The notes under the pieces were generated by a model. The model saw only the letters and a program-made list of their open reading frames with translations, was not told the origin of the DNA and ran no database searches. A DNA stretch of 64,000 nt, from the NCBI RefSeq assembly GCF_009696445.1, contig NZ_VULZ01000008.1, forward strand, positions 62,001 through 126,000, given 5' to 3'. Below are positions 45,093 to 53,450 of this stretch, piece after piece (positions within the stretch are counted from its first letter, which is position 1; each line of letters opens with the position of its first letter). Position numbers and translations under genes: made by a program. Source of the DNA: Porcincola intestinalis (GTDB lineage Bacteria > Bacillota > Clostridia > Lachnospirales > Lachnospiraceae).

Positions 45093-46214
45093 ATGAGAAT
45101 ATCCTGCATCTGCTTTACGGAAAAGGGAGCACAAACCGCTCTGATGATTCGTCATGCACTGGATGATACATCTACAGATATCGATGTGTGGACGGAGAGA
45201 AAGTCGAAGACCGCGGACGAGGAGGTTCATGTTGTCAGCAAGAACATCCATGCGTGGATGGCGGATCATTTTCTGACAGACGATGCGATCATCTTTGTCG
45301 GGGCTGTCGGGATTGCGGTGAGGCTGATCGCCCCGCAGATTCAGTCGAAGACAACAGACCCGGCGATTGTTGTGGTCGATGAGGGGGGCAGGTGGGCGAT
45401 CTCCCTGCTGTCCGGACACCTGGACAGGGCAAATGACCTTGCGCGGCGGACTGCCGCAGGAATCGGAGCGGAGGCGATTGTAACGACCGCAGCCGATTTG
45501 CATGCGGCGTTTGCAGTGGATGAATTTGCGAAGGAGAACAACTGCGTGGTCGGCAGCATGGAGCTGGCCAAGGAGGTCTCCTCTGCGGTGCTGGGCGGCC
45601 GGCCTGTCGGGTTTTATGCAGATCCGCTCCTTCCGATTGACGGCACATGCCCGGAGGAACTAACCTGCTATCCGCCGGGAACAGAACCCTATACAGAAGA
45701 AGGATGTGAGGACAGGCCGGTGCTTGGAATCACGATGTCCCTGAACAGTCAGGTGCCGTATTTTCAGAGCAATCTTTCGCTGGTGCCGAAGGCTGTGGTC
45801 CTCGGTGTGGGCTGCAGGAGAGGGGTGGATGCGGAGGAGATGGAGCGGTTTCTGTTCAATTTCCTGGATGTGGCGGGGGTCAGCATTGAAGCAATCTGCA
45901 AGGTGGCAAGCGTCGATCTGAAGGCGCAGGAACCGGCTATCCGGTATTTCTGTGAAAGGCAGACGCTTCCGCTTGAAACCTACACGGCATCCCAGCTGAT
46001 CCGGGTGCCGGGGAAATTCAGCACATCGTCATTTGTCGAGAAGACAATCGGCGTGGACAATGCCTGTGAGCGGGCAGCGGTGCTCGGAGCAATGGACAGA
46101 GAGCTCCCTGGCAAGCTGATTGTGGAAAAGAAAGCGTACAACGGTATGACGGCGGCTCTGGCACTGGTGCCAAGGCTGTATCACTGGAAATCATCCGTTT
46201 TCCAGACCAGGTGA
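45093..46214 (+). CDS. cbiG: Cobalt-precorrin 5A hydrolase
   Basis: A 373-residue CbiG. The N-terminal domain has IIFVGAVGIAVRLIAPQI, the family's FVxAxGIAVRxIAP signature, and VVVDEGGRWAISLLSGHLDR. The C-terminal CobE/GbiG domain has VLGVGCRRGVDAEEMERF, ASVDLKAQEPAI and SVVEKT-like SFVEKTIGVDN. It opens the ring-A lactone in anaerobic cobalamin synthesis, releasing acetaldehyde. No other corrin gene is in the window, so it is detached from its usual operon. Its last 34 bases overlap the convergent trmL. Confidence 0.94.
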   Translation: MRISCICFTEKGAQTALMIRHALDDTSTDIDVWTERKSKTADEEVHVVSKNIHAWMADHFLTDDAIIFVGAVGIAVRLIAPQIQSKTTDPAIVVVDEGGRWAISLLSGHLDRANDLARRTAAGIGAEAIVTTAADLHAAFAVDEFAKENNCVVGSMELAKEVSSAVLGGRPVGFYADPLLPIDGTCPEELTCYPPGTEPYTEEGCEDRPVLGITMSLNSQVPYFQSNLSLVPKAVVLGVGCRRGVDAEEMERFLFNFLDVAGVSIEAICKVASVDLKAQEPAIRYFCERQTLPLETYTASQLIRVPGKFSTSSFVEKTIGVDNACERAAVLGAMDRELPGKLIVEKKAYNGMTAALALVPRLYHWKSSVFQTR

Positions 46215-46690
46215 TGGAGAGCGCCATGGAGTTCAAGGCCGCTGAAGTGATTCTGCCGCAGCGCTTCATACAGGACGATGGCGGCGGAGTTGCACAGGTT
46301 GAGGGAGCGCTCGCCTGCCATCATGGGGATACGGATGCAGTCTTCCTCGTGTGCGGTCAGAATTTCCTCCGGGATGCCGCGGCTTTCCGGCCCGAACATG
46401 ATAAAATCATCCGGTCCGAAGGAAACATCCGTATAGATCTGGTGGGCCTTCGTGGTTGCCAGCCAGACACGGTGGCCGACGGCAGCGCGGCAGAATGCCG
46501 TATAGTCTTCATGGACAGTCGGATGGAGCCGCGGCCAGTAGTCGAGCCCTGCCCGCCGGATATACTTGTCGGTCAGCTGAAAACCGAGTGGTTTGATCAG
46601 ATGAAGTCCTGCACCGGAAGCGACGCACGTCCTTCCGATATTGCCGGTGTTGTATGGAATTTCGGGTTCATAAAGCACAATGTTCAGCAT
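46181..46690 (-). CDS. trmL: tRNA (cytidine(34)-2'-O)-methyltransferase
   Basis: A 169-residue SPOUT methyltransferase of the TrmL/YibK type and normal length. It begins MLNIVLYEPEIPYNTGNIGR; the knot-forming SAM site is DFIMFGPESRGIPEEIL and IPMMAGERSLNLCNSAAIVL. It methylates the wobble ribose of some leucine tRNAs. It ends inside the 3' end of the convergent cbiG (34-base overlap). Its upstream flank is the leader region of the NifH-like operon, on the other strand. Confidence 0.95.
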   Translation of the reverse strand: MLNIVLYEPEIPYNTGNIGRTCVASGAGLHLIKPLGFQLTDKYIRRAGLDYWPRLHPTVHEDYTAFCRAAVGHRVWLATTKAHQIYTDVSFGPDDFIMFGPESRGIPEEILTAHEEDCIRIPMMAGERSLNLCNSAAIVLYEALRQNHFSGLELHGALHHLVWKTDDFQ

Positions 46691-46821
46691 ATCTGATATC
46701 CTTCAGCAACTCATTTTTTCCCTCGTTTACGGTCATTCATTTTATCACGAATCGGGAAAGATGGAGAACAGCCGGCCTGTCTCCGTTTCCGGCCGTGTGG
46801 AACGCAAAACCTGATATTCGG

Positions 46822-46850
46822 TTGAAAAAGGACATCAGCTTCGGTAGAAT
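46822..46850 (+). promoter_or_regulatory. Sigma-70-type promoter of the nitrogenase-like operon
   Basis: TTGAAA (46822-46827) and TAGAAT (46845-46850) are separated by 17 bases. It is the best promoter match in the 330-base gap and would give a long leader. Confidence 0.6.
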
Positions 46851-46984
46851 AGGAGCATCAGCCGCCGGATGAAGGACCGATTCCGGCAGCCAATCCAGGT
46901 GCAGCCATCTTGACGGCTAAGAGTGTGAAACGTGTACAGCAGGCATTCTGAGCAGGAAAGAGTCCGGGACCGAAGGATGAACAG

Positions 46985-47017
46985 GACTCCTCTGCGCAGG
47001 ATGCAGAGGAGTCTTTT
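46985..47017 (+). promoter_or_regulatory. Hairpin that contains the NifH-like ribosome-binding site and resembles a terminator
   Basis: GACTCCTCTGC (46985-46995) and GCAGAGGAGTC (47003-47013) form an 11-bp perfect stem with a 7-base loop, followed by TTTT (47014-47017). GAGGAG (47006-47011) in the right arm is the only Shine-Dalgarno site for ATG 47021, at 9 bases. The structure would thus block ribosome binding, end transcription, or both, unless an alternative fold forms. Confidence 0.7.
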
Positions 47018-47020
47018 ATT

Positions 47021-47845
47021 ATGATCAAACTGGCAATCTACGGCAAAGGCGGAATCGGAAAGTCGACGGTAACCTCGAATCTTTCTGCGGCCTTCGCCAT
47101 GCGCGGGAAGAAGGTCATCCAGATCGGCTGTGATCCGAAGGCGGATTCCACAGGAAACCTGCTGGCCGGAAAATCGCTGATGCCGGTGATGAATTATCTC
47201 CGCGAGTATGATGAGGATCCGACATCGCTCGAGGAGATCACTGCAAGAGGATTCGGGAACGTTCTGTGCATCGAGACAGGCGGGCCGACGCCGGGGCTCG
47301 GGTGCGCAGGCCGGGGAATCATCTCCACATTCAATCTGCTGGATGATCTGAGGCTTCTTGAGAGGGAGAAGCCGGATGTGGTGCTCTTTGATGTCCTCGG
47401 GGATGTGGTGTGCGGCGGTTTTGCCGCTCCGATCCGGGAGGGCTATGCCGAGAAGGTTCTGATTGTCACGAGCGGTGAGAAGATGGCCCTGTATGCGGCC
47501 GGAAACATCAACAGCGCAGTGCTGAATTTTGAGGATCGGGGCTATGCTTCTGTCGAGGGAATCATTCTGAACCGGAGGAATGTCGAGTTGGAGCGCGAGA
47601 AGGTGGAGACATTCGCCCGCGAAAGGGGATTGCGTATAGTGGCGGACATCCCGCGGGACAGGGCATTCCAGACAGCGGAGGACCAGGGCAGGACGATTGT
47701 CGAGCTGGATCCGGATGGCACGATTGCATTGAAGTTCTTCGATCTGGCAGACCGGCTGCTGGCGGAAGAAGCCGGCGGAATGATGAGCGGGACGGATACA
47801 CCTCACGGATTTGGAAAACTGGAGGACTGCGGATGCCCGATGTGA
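47021..47845 (+). CDS. NifH-like nitrogenase iron-protein family ATPase
   Basis: A 274-residue P-loop ATPase close to NifH in length. Walker A is [17 protein letters not shown] (GKGGIGKS at residues 8-15), followed by [14 protein letters not shown]. The two cysteines that bind the bridging [4Fe-4S] cluster are at 95 ([13 protein letters not shown]) and 131 ([15 protein letters not shown]). The Arg after CAG, the ADP-ribosylation site in true NifH, is kept. The family donates electrons one at a time with ATP hydrolysis to component-1-like partners. The two component-1-like pairs downstream are the expected partners. No nifD/K/E/N/B with true nitrogenase signatures is present, so this is not evidence of nitrogen fixation. 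It overlaps the next gene by 13 bases. Confidence 0.93.
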   Translation: MIKLAIYGKGGIGKSTVTSNLSAAFAMRGKKVIQIGCDPKADSTGNLLAGKSLMPVMNYLREYDEDPTSLEEITARGFGNVLCIETGGPTPGLGCAGRGIISTFNLLDDLRLLEREKPDVVLFDVLGDVVCGGFAAPIREGYAEKVLIVTSGEKMALYAAGNINSAVLNFEDRGYASVEGIILNRRNVELEREKVETFARERGLRIVADIPRDRAFQTAEDQGRTIVELDPDGTIALKFFDLADRLLAEEAGGMMSGTDTPHGFGKLEDCGCPM

Positions 47846-49218
47846 GACAGGAGACAGGCGGCTGCAAGACAGAAGACCTGTTTCAGAAAGGTACTGGCGC
47901 CGGCTGCGGCGCGGTGCATAAGCCGGGCGGCTGTACGGTTGAGGAGCTCAACAGACTGGGGCCGGAGGGGATACCTGAGGAGTATGTGACATCCTCCCAT
48001 CTGGTGTACAACTCACCGGCGACGCTGGCCTATAACTCTCCCGGAGCGGAGGGATTCGGTGTCAAGCGGGCCGGGCTTGCGGTACCGGGCTCGATTATGC
48101 TGATTGTATCGCCGGGCTGCTGCGGCCGGAACACGGCGGAGATCACAAAGATCAAGGGATATGAGGAGCGCTTCTTCTATCTGGAGATCGGTGAGACCGA
48201 TCTTGTGACCGGACGCCACCTGAAGGTGATCCCGCAGGCAGTGGCGGAGATTGTAGAAAGCTGCCGTGTTCAGCCTTCTCTGGTGATGATCTGCATCACC
48301 TGCGTGGATGCGCTTCTCGGGACAGACATGGAGCGGGTTGCCCGGAAGGCGGAGACGCTGGTTCAGATCCCGGTGCGTCCCTGTTATATGTATGCGCTGA
48401 CAAGGGAGGGGAGGCGGCCGCCGATGGTGGCGGTCCGTCAGTCGCTCTATTCGCTTCTGCCCAGTCAGAAGCGCATCCGGTCAAGTGTGAATCTGCTCGG
48501 CTTTTTTGCCCCTGTCGATCCAGACTGTGAGCTGTTTGGGATGCTTCGGGGGATTGGCGTGAAAACGATCCGGCAGATCTCTACCTGTGAGAACATCGGG
48601 GAATTCTACCGGATGGGTGAGGCCAACTTCAATCTGGTGCTGAACCCGGAGGCGCAGGATGCCGCGGATGATCTGAGCAGGAGGCTTGGCATCCCATCGG
48701 TTGCCCTGACCCGGTTCTATGGAGCAGACCGGATCGCGCGGCAGTACCGGGCGCTCTCAGCCGCACTTGGGGTAAAATGGAGCTGCGGGGAGGGCCGCCA
48801 GGAGGCAGAGGAGGCGCTTGCCAGTCTGAAGAGGCGCTATCCGAAGCTGGTTTTTTCGATCGGGGAAGTTGTGAATGCAAATCCATTTGAACTGGCCCTG
48901 GCCCTTTCGGAGACAGGCTTCTGTGTCCGGGAGATTTTCGCCAACCCGGCTCCGGAATATGCCTGGTACATCGGCAGGCTGGCAGAGCGCTCGCCTCAGA
49001 CGATGGTATATTCCAACATGGAACCGACCATGATCTACTACGACATCGCGGAGGGCGGAGAGCTGCCCTATGCCGTGGCGGTCGGAAAGGATGCGGGGTA
49101 CTACCACCCGGATGCAGCATTTGTTCCCTGGAATACAGATGAGCAGCCCTTCGGGTACGCAGGCCTCCGCAGGCTTGCCGAGGCGATCCTCTCGTCCTGC
49201 GAGGAACGGTATGGCTGA
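47833..49218 (+). CDS. Nitrogenase component-1-like protein, alpha (D1)
   Basis: A 461-residue protein with the layout of the oxidoreductase/nitrogenase component 1 family. The N-terminus is Cys-rich (C11, C25, C34). The region [20 protein letters not shown] leads to [11 protein letters not shown] (C96, C97) and [14 protein letters not shown] (C154, C157), which correspond in position to the P-cluster Cys regions of NifD. Next comes a [20 protein letters not shown] segment, matching the second Rossmann-like domain, and the C-terminal [14 protein letters not shown] matches the end of the third. It should bind an Fe-S cluster with K1 and accept electrons from the NifH-like protein. The FeMo-cofactor ligands Cys and His of NifD cannot be identified. 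It shares the plan, but little sequence, with D2. Confidence 0.75.
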   Translation: MPDVRQETGGCKTEDLFQKGTGAGCGAVHKPGGCTVEELNRLGPEGIPEEYVTSSHLVYNSPATLAYNSPGAEGFGVKRAGLAVPGSIMLIVSPGCCGRNTAEITKIKGYEERFFYLEIGETDLVTGRHLKVIPQAVAEIVESCRVQPSLVMICITCVDALLGTDMERVARKAETLVQIPVRPCYMYALTREGRRPPMVAVRQSLYSLLPSQKRIRSSVNLLGFFAPVDPDCELFGMLRGIGVKTIRQISTCENIGEFYRMGEANFNLVLNPEAQDAADDLSRRLGIPSVALTRFYGADRIARQYRALSAALGVKWSCGEGRQEAEEALASLKRRYPKLVFSIGEVVNANPFELALALSETGFCVREIFANPAPEYAWYIGRLAERSPQTMVYSNMEPTMIYYDIAEGGELPYAVAVGKDAGYYHPDAAFVPWNTDEQPFGYAGLRRLAEAILSSCEERYG

Positions 49219-49315
49219 GGCGCAGGCACCAGGCTGAAGGCGGCTTACACAGCGGCCAGCCGGTGCAGTGGGAAAATGACTTTACAAAGCACAGTGAAGA
49301 AGGGAGGACAAGTAC

Positions 49316-50569
49316 ATGAGGGGACTGCGGAAAGTCCTGACGCCCTTTGCACCCGACCAGTCAGGGGCGGAGTCTGTCCTCTATGAGCTTGGTGGGATCA
49401 TTGTCATCCTGGATGCCGGCGGCTGTGCCGGGAATATCTGCGGGTTCGACGAACCCAGGTGGTCCAGCAGAAAATCAGCGGTCTTTTCAGCAGGGCTGAG
49501 GGATATGGATGCCGTGATGGGACGGGACAGGCTTCTTGTGAAGAAGATCTGCCGGTGTGCAGAGAAGATTGACGCCAGTTTTGTCGCGGTGATCGGCACG
49601 CCGGTTCCGGCTGTGATCGGAACAGATCTGAGCGCGGTCAAGCGAATGATCGAGGCACAGATCAGCCTGCCGGTCCTTACGATGGCAACGGATGGCATGC
49701 ATTTGTACGACCGGGGCGTGCAGCTGGCGTACATGGCCCTTCTCAGAGAGCTGGACCGCCGGGGGATGCTTGAAGAACCAGGAAACTCGGACCAGAAACC
49801 TGACAGGGCGGCGGGACATGCGAACCAGAATCCGGACGGGGCAGCGAGAGACATGGAGCGGCCGCCTGACGGGGCGGCGGGACGCATGGAGTCGGCGGCG
49901 TTCCCGGATGGAAGAAGAACCAGGCGGGCAGGTGTCTTTGGCGTCACACCGCTTGATCTGCCGAATGGACAATGCGCGGAGCTGATCCGGCTGGCGCTTC
50001 AGGCAGAGGGCTATGACGAGGTGATTTTGTATGGAGACGGCGCGGCTCTGGAGGATTACAGGCGGGCCGGGGAAAATGACGTCAACATCGCCGCCTCACC
50101 GGACGGTTTGGAAGCCGTTCATTTTCTGAATCAGCGGTTTGGGACGCCGGTTGAGGTGCGTTTTCCGGGTGCGGTGCGCATGCTGGAAAGAGCAGAGCGT
50201 GAAAGGTCAGACCGTGAAAAAGCAGACTATAACAGACCAGACTGTGAAAGGCCAGAGAGACAAGGAAAGTCCTGCACGCTGATTGTCCAGAGCCAGATTC
50301 TGGGATGCTCCATCCGTGAGGCACTTATAAAGCAGGAGCCTGGACAGAGAATTGTGGTGGCAAGCTGGTTTGAAATGGACCAGGAGCTGATGCAGCCGGG
50401 GGATGTCCGCCTGCGGGAGGAAGATGACTTCACGCACCTGGTTCAGATGCTTAAGCCAGACAGGATGATCGCAGACCGTGTGATGGAGAGACTGATCCCG
50501 GCGTTTGAAGGGACATTTGTTCATCTGCCGCAGTTTGCCGTCTCCGGGAAGAGCGAGGCAGCCGTCTGA
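49316..50569 (+). CDS. Nitrogenase component-1-like protein, beta (K1)
   Basis: A 417-residue component-1-like protein. It begins with SGAESVLYELGGIIVILDAG and GGCAGNICGFDEPRW (C37, C42), followed by SAGLRDMDAVMGRDRLLV and FVAVIGTPVPAVIGTDL. The same motifs occur in K2, with which it is clearly paralogous. Two insertions built from tandem repeats interrupt the domain order: three 11-residue units at residues 162-194 (PDRAAGHANQN, PDGAARDMERP, PDGAAGRMESA) and four 5-residue units at residues 295-314 (RERSD, REKAD, YNRPD, CERPE). The position of the third NifK-type Cys is a Thr/Pro (GTPVP). It follows D1 by 97 bases and has GGGAGG before the ATG. It should pair with D1. Confidence 0.72.
   Translation: MRGLRKVLTPFAPDQSGAESVLYELGGIIVILDAGGCAGNICGFDEPRWSSRKSAVFSAGLRDMDAVMGRDRLLVKKICRCAEKIDASFVAVIGTPVPAVIGTDLSAVKRMIEAQISLPVLTMATDGMHLYDRGVQLAYMALLRELDRRGMLEEPGNSDQKPDRAAGHANQNPDGAARDMERPPDGAAGRMESAAFPDGRRTRRAGVFGVTPLDLPNGQCAELIRLALQAEGYDEVILYGDGAALEDYRRAGENDVNIAASPDGLEAVHFLNQRFGTPVEVRFPGAVRMLERAERERSDREKADYNRPDCERPERQGKSCTLIVQSQILGCSIREALIKQEPGQRIVVASWFEMDQELMQPGDVRLREEDDFTHLVQMLKPDRMIADRVMERLIPAFEGTFVHLPQFAVSGKSEAAV
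49799..49897. repeat. 33-bp tandem repeat inside K1, three copies
   Basis: Units begin at 49799, 49832 and 49865. The first and third share CCTGAC(A/G)GGGCGGCGGGAC; the second is degenerate (CCGGACGGGGCAGCGAGAGAC). The period of 33 bp keeps the frame and yields 11-residue repeats. Confidence 0.8.
50198..50257. repeat. 15-bp repeat inside K1, four copies
   Basis: Four in-frame 15-bp units, based on (C/T)GTGAAAGG(T/C)CAGAC with variation, encode RERSD, REKAD, YNRPD and CERPE. It interrupts the C-terminal domain of K1. Confidence 0.65.
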
Positions 50570-50712
50570 AGTTGATCCGCCGGCGCCGGCAGCCCGACCG
50601 CAGGGGGCGGACAAGAGGCCGGCGGCCGGGCTGAAACAGGCAGGGCTGAACAAAACAGACAGAGGCGGGAGAACCAAACTGCAGCAGGAAGGCTGGATGG
50701 ACAGGCACAGGG

Positions 50713-53172
50713 ATGGAGAAGACTGAGAGAAGACAGATCAGAGTATACGGAATCGTTCAGGGGGTTGGGTTTCGGCCTGCCGTCGACCGCCATGCTCATG
50801 CGCTTGGAATCCGGGGGACGGTGGCCAACCGGGGAAGCTTTGTGGAAATCAACGCGGAGGGTGTACCCTCTGTTCTCGATGAATTTGAGAAGCGTGTGAA
50901 GGAACAGCCGCCGGAGCGGGCGGTCATCCTGAAAATGGATGTGAAGCTGCTGGAACAAAGCTCTGCCGCCGGATTCGGGGACATAGCGGGACAGAGCCAG
51001 GAGTCGGATGGCTTCCGGATCGTCGAGAGTGAGAAAACCTCTGGGGAGATTTTCATATCGCCGGACATTGCCATCTGTGATACCTGCAAGGCGGAACTCT
51101 TTGACAAAAACAGCAGGCGGTATCTTCACCCTTTTATCAACTGCACGTGCTGCGGGCCGCGTTTCTCGCTTCTGGAGGCGCTTCCCTATGACCGGGAACG
51201 CACATCGATGAAAAAGTTTCCGATGTGCCCGCAGTGCCGCCGGGAATACTACGACCCGAAATCGCGTTTCTATGATGCACAGCCGGTCTGCTGCAACGAC
51301 TGCGGACCGCAGGTGTATCTGATCGAGCGAGCGGGAGAGACTGACAGGAGGATTTCTGTCCGAGGCGCCGCAGCCATCAGCCGGGCACGGCAGATTCTGG
51401 TGCAGGGCGGAATCATTGCTGTGAAGGGAATTGGCGGCTTTCACCTGGCCTGCAATGCAGCGGACGAGGCCGCGGTGATGCGCCTCAGAAGGCTGAAGAG
51501 ACGGCCGATGAAACCATTTGCCGTCATGGCGAGGGACGAGGCGGTCTGCAGGCGGGAGTGTGAAGTTTCTCCTGAGCAGCACCGGATTCTGACAGGTCAT
51601 CAGAAACCGATTCTTCTGCTGCCGAAGAAGACAGGAGGCCGGATCTGCAGCGCCGTGGCACCGGATATCCCGACCATCGGCATGATGCTTCCGTATGCGC
51701 CGATTCAGCTTCTGCTCTTTACCTATGAGGACGTCTGGCAGGAGAGAATGCCGGATGTGCTCGTCATGACGAGCGGCAATGCATCCGGCGCGCCGATTGC
51801 CTCAAACGATGCGGAGGCACTGGACGAGATCGCAGGCTTCTGCGACGCCATCTTGTCCAACAACCGGGATATCCGGATCCGGACAGACGATTCGGTCATG
51901 GATTTTTATGACAAAGCGCCTTATATGATTCGCCGTTCAAGAGGATATGCGCCGCTCCCATTTCTGGTGAGCCGGCCGTATCAGGGACAGGTGCTCGGGA
52001 TTGGCGGAGAGCTGAAGAACACGTTCTGTCTTGGAAAGGATCAGATTTTCTACCCGTCTGCCTATGTCGGAGATCTGGCGGACCTGCGGACGGTGAAGGC
52101 GCTTGAGGACGCGGTCAAAAAGACAGAGACGCTTCTGGAAATGAAGCCGCAGGTCATCGCGGCGGATCTTCACCCGAAGTATAACTCGACCCTGGTGGCG
52201 GAGAAGCTGGCGGAGGAGCGCGGAATTCCGCTTCTGCGCGTGCAGCATCACTATGCACATGTGCTCTCCTGCATGGCCGAAAATGACTATCTGGAGCCTG
52301 TCATCGGTGTTTCATTTGACGGAACCGGATTCGGGACGGATGGTACCATCTGGGGCGGCGAGTTCCTGCTGTCGGATATCGGACACTTTGAGCGGGGCGG
52401 TCACATCGCGCCGTTCTGGCAGATCGGCGGCGACATGGCGGCAAGGGAAGGCTGGCGGATTGCGGTATCCATGCTGCAACAGATCTTCGGCGCCGGGGCA
52501 GATGACATCATCCGGCGTCTCGGGCTGTGCGACGAAATGGCAGCAGGCGCCTTGAAGGTACTCTTTACCCGGAAAATCAACGCGGTACAGTCTACCAGTG
52601 CGGGCAGGCTGTTTGATGCCGTCAGCGCAATCCTGGGAATCCGGCGGGCATCCACATATGAGGGGGAGGCAGCCACGGCGCTGATGTACAGCGCCATGCG
52701 GGGGAGAGCGCATGCTGCCGGCAGCCTGGCTTCCCTGACAGAGCTTTGCCAGTCCGGGGACAGTTTGGCGCAAAACAGGCAGGCAGTAGAAGCGGGCGGA
52801 CAGCCGCAGCCGGATGTCCTGCCGACTGATTCGCTCGTGCGGGCGTTTGTCCTGGCAAAGCTGGACGGAGCCGGAAGCGAAGAACTGGCATATGAATTCC
52901 ACAGGGGGCTGGCACAGATGATTGTGCAGGAGACGGTTTCGCTCAGCGAAAGAACGGGCGTGAAGACGGCGGCTCTGACAGGGGGCGTTTTCCAGAACCG
53001 GCTCCTTCTGGAGCTTGTGGAGAAAGAACTTCAGGCAGAAAAGATTCAGGTGCTGCGCCACCATCTGGTTCCCCCGAATGACGGCGGCATTGCGCTGGGG
53101 CAGGCACTCTATGCGATGGCGGCGCTCGGACAGGAAAACGGAAGAAAGCCGCCTGCGGAGCAGCGATCATAA
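50713..53172 (+). CDS. hypF: Carbamoyltransferase HypF
   Basis: An 819-residue HypF, about 50 longer than usual. It starts with an acylphosphatase domain (IRVYGIVQGVGFRPAVDRH). Two zinc fingers follow (CDTCKAEL, CTCCGPRF, CPQCRREY and CCNDCGP). The YrdC domain binds ATP/carbamoyl-AMP (VKGIGGFHLACNA, RRLKRRPMKPFAVM) and the C-terminal Kae1-like domain carries HHYAHVLSCMAE and IGVSFDGTGFGTDGTIWGGE. It converts carbamoyl phosphate to carbamoyl-adenylate and passes the carbamoyl group to the C-terminal Cys of HypE, the source of cyanide ligands. The extra length is a linker near residues 675-710 (SLASLTELCQSGDSLAQN...). The gene follows K1 by 143 bases and is the first of four hyp genes. Confidence 0.97.
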   Translation: MEKTERRQIRVYGIVQGVGFRPAVDRHAHALGIRGTVANRGSFVEINAEGVPSVLDEFEKRVKEQPPERAVILKMDVKLLEQSSAAGFGDIAGQSQESDGFRIVESEKTSGEIFISPDIAICDTCKAELFDKNSRRYLHPFINCTCCGPRFSLLEALPYDRERTSMKKFPMCPQCRREYYDPKSRFYDAQPVCCNDCGPQVYLIERAGETDRRISVRGAAAISRARQILVQGGIIAVKGIGGFHLACNAADEAAVMRLRRLKRRPMKPFAVMARDEAVCRRECEVSPEQHRILTGHQKPILLLPKKTGGRICSAVAPDIPTIGMMLPYAPIQLLLFTYEDVWQERMPDVLVMTSGNASGAPIASNDAEALDEIAGFCDAILSNNRDIRIRTDDSVMDFYDKAPYMIRRSRGYAPLPFLVSRPYQGQVLGIGGELKNTFCLGKDQIFYPSAYVGDLADLRTVKALEDAVKKTETLLEMKPQVIAADLHPKYNSTLVAEKLAEERGIPLLRVQHHYAHVLSCMAENDYLEPVIGVSFDGTGFGTDGTIWGGEFLLSDIGHFERGGHIAPFWQIGGDMAAREGWRIAVSMLQQIFGAGADDIIRRLGLCDEMAAGALKVLFTRKINAVQSTSAGRLFDAVSAILGIRRASTYEGEAATALMYSAMRGRAHAAGSLASLTELCQSGDSLAQNRQAVEAGGQPQPDVLPTDSLVRAFVLAKLDGAGSEELAYEFHRGLAQMIVQETVSLSERTGVKTAALTGGVFQNRLLLELVEKELQAEKIQVLRHHLVPPNDGGIALGQALYAMAALGQENGRKPPAEQRS

Positions 53173-53212
53173 CACATGCTGAAGAATAATACACAGGAAG
53201 GAAGAGAAAAAG

Positions 53213-53419
53213 ATGTGTGTAGGGTTATCGGCAAAGGTTGTCAGTGTGAAGGATGACGTGGCGATTGTGGATGCCAGCGGCGCCAGACGCAAGGTCTCGG
53301 CGGCACTGCTTTCGGATCTGGAACCGGGCGACTTTGTGATGGTGCACGCGGGGACGGCGATCGCAAAGATTACGGATGATGACGAGGATGAAACGGGGGC
53401 ACTGCTCGACTTGCTGTGA
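53213..53419 (+). CDS. hypC: Hydrogenase assembly chaperone HypC
   Basis: A 68-residue HypC/HupF/HybG protein. It starts MCVGLSAKVVSV, with the essential Cys at position 2 that binds the Fe(CN)2CO unit once Met1 is removed; the strand pattern VDASGARRKVSAALL and DLEPGDFVMVHAGTAIAKI completes the OB-like fold. It carries the iron centre between HypD and the target. GGAAGG stands before the ATG. HypC proteins are usually specific to one hydrogenase, so the target in this genome is of interest. It lies 40 bases after hypF and 31 before hypD. Confidence 0.95.
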   Translation: MCVGLSAKVVSVKDDVAIVDASGARRKVSAALLSDLEPGDFVMVHAGTAIAKITDDDEDETGALLDLL

Positions 53420-53450
53420 GGGTGCCGCGTCGTATGACAGGGAGGAAGCT

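Larger units (their letters stand above)
46691..47020. other. Divergent region trmL / nitrogenase-like operon with a long structured leader
   Basis: No ORF is evident in the 330 bases. From the promoter at 46822-46850 a leader of about 165 nt is predicted. Within it, GCCGGA/TCCGGC arms (46864-46887) and AGCC/GGCT arms (46903-46918) form small hairpins, and a strong 11-bp hairpin covers the ribosome-binding site (46985-47013). The leader does not match any riboswitch class I can recall, including those for cobalamin, Moco, SAM, FMN and NiCo. Confidence 0.5.

Noticed and set aside
46850-47020. A cobalamin, Moco or NiCo riboswitch in the leader
   Set aside because: None of the conserved boxes of these classes that I can recall is present. 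Only local hairpins are supported.
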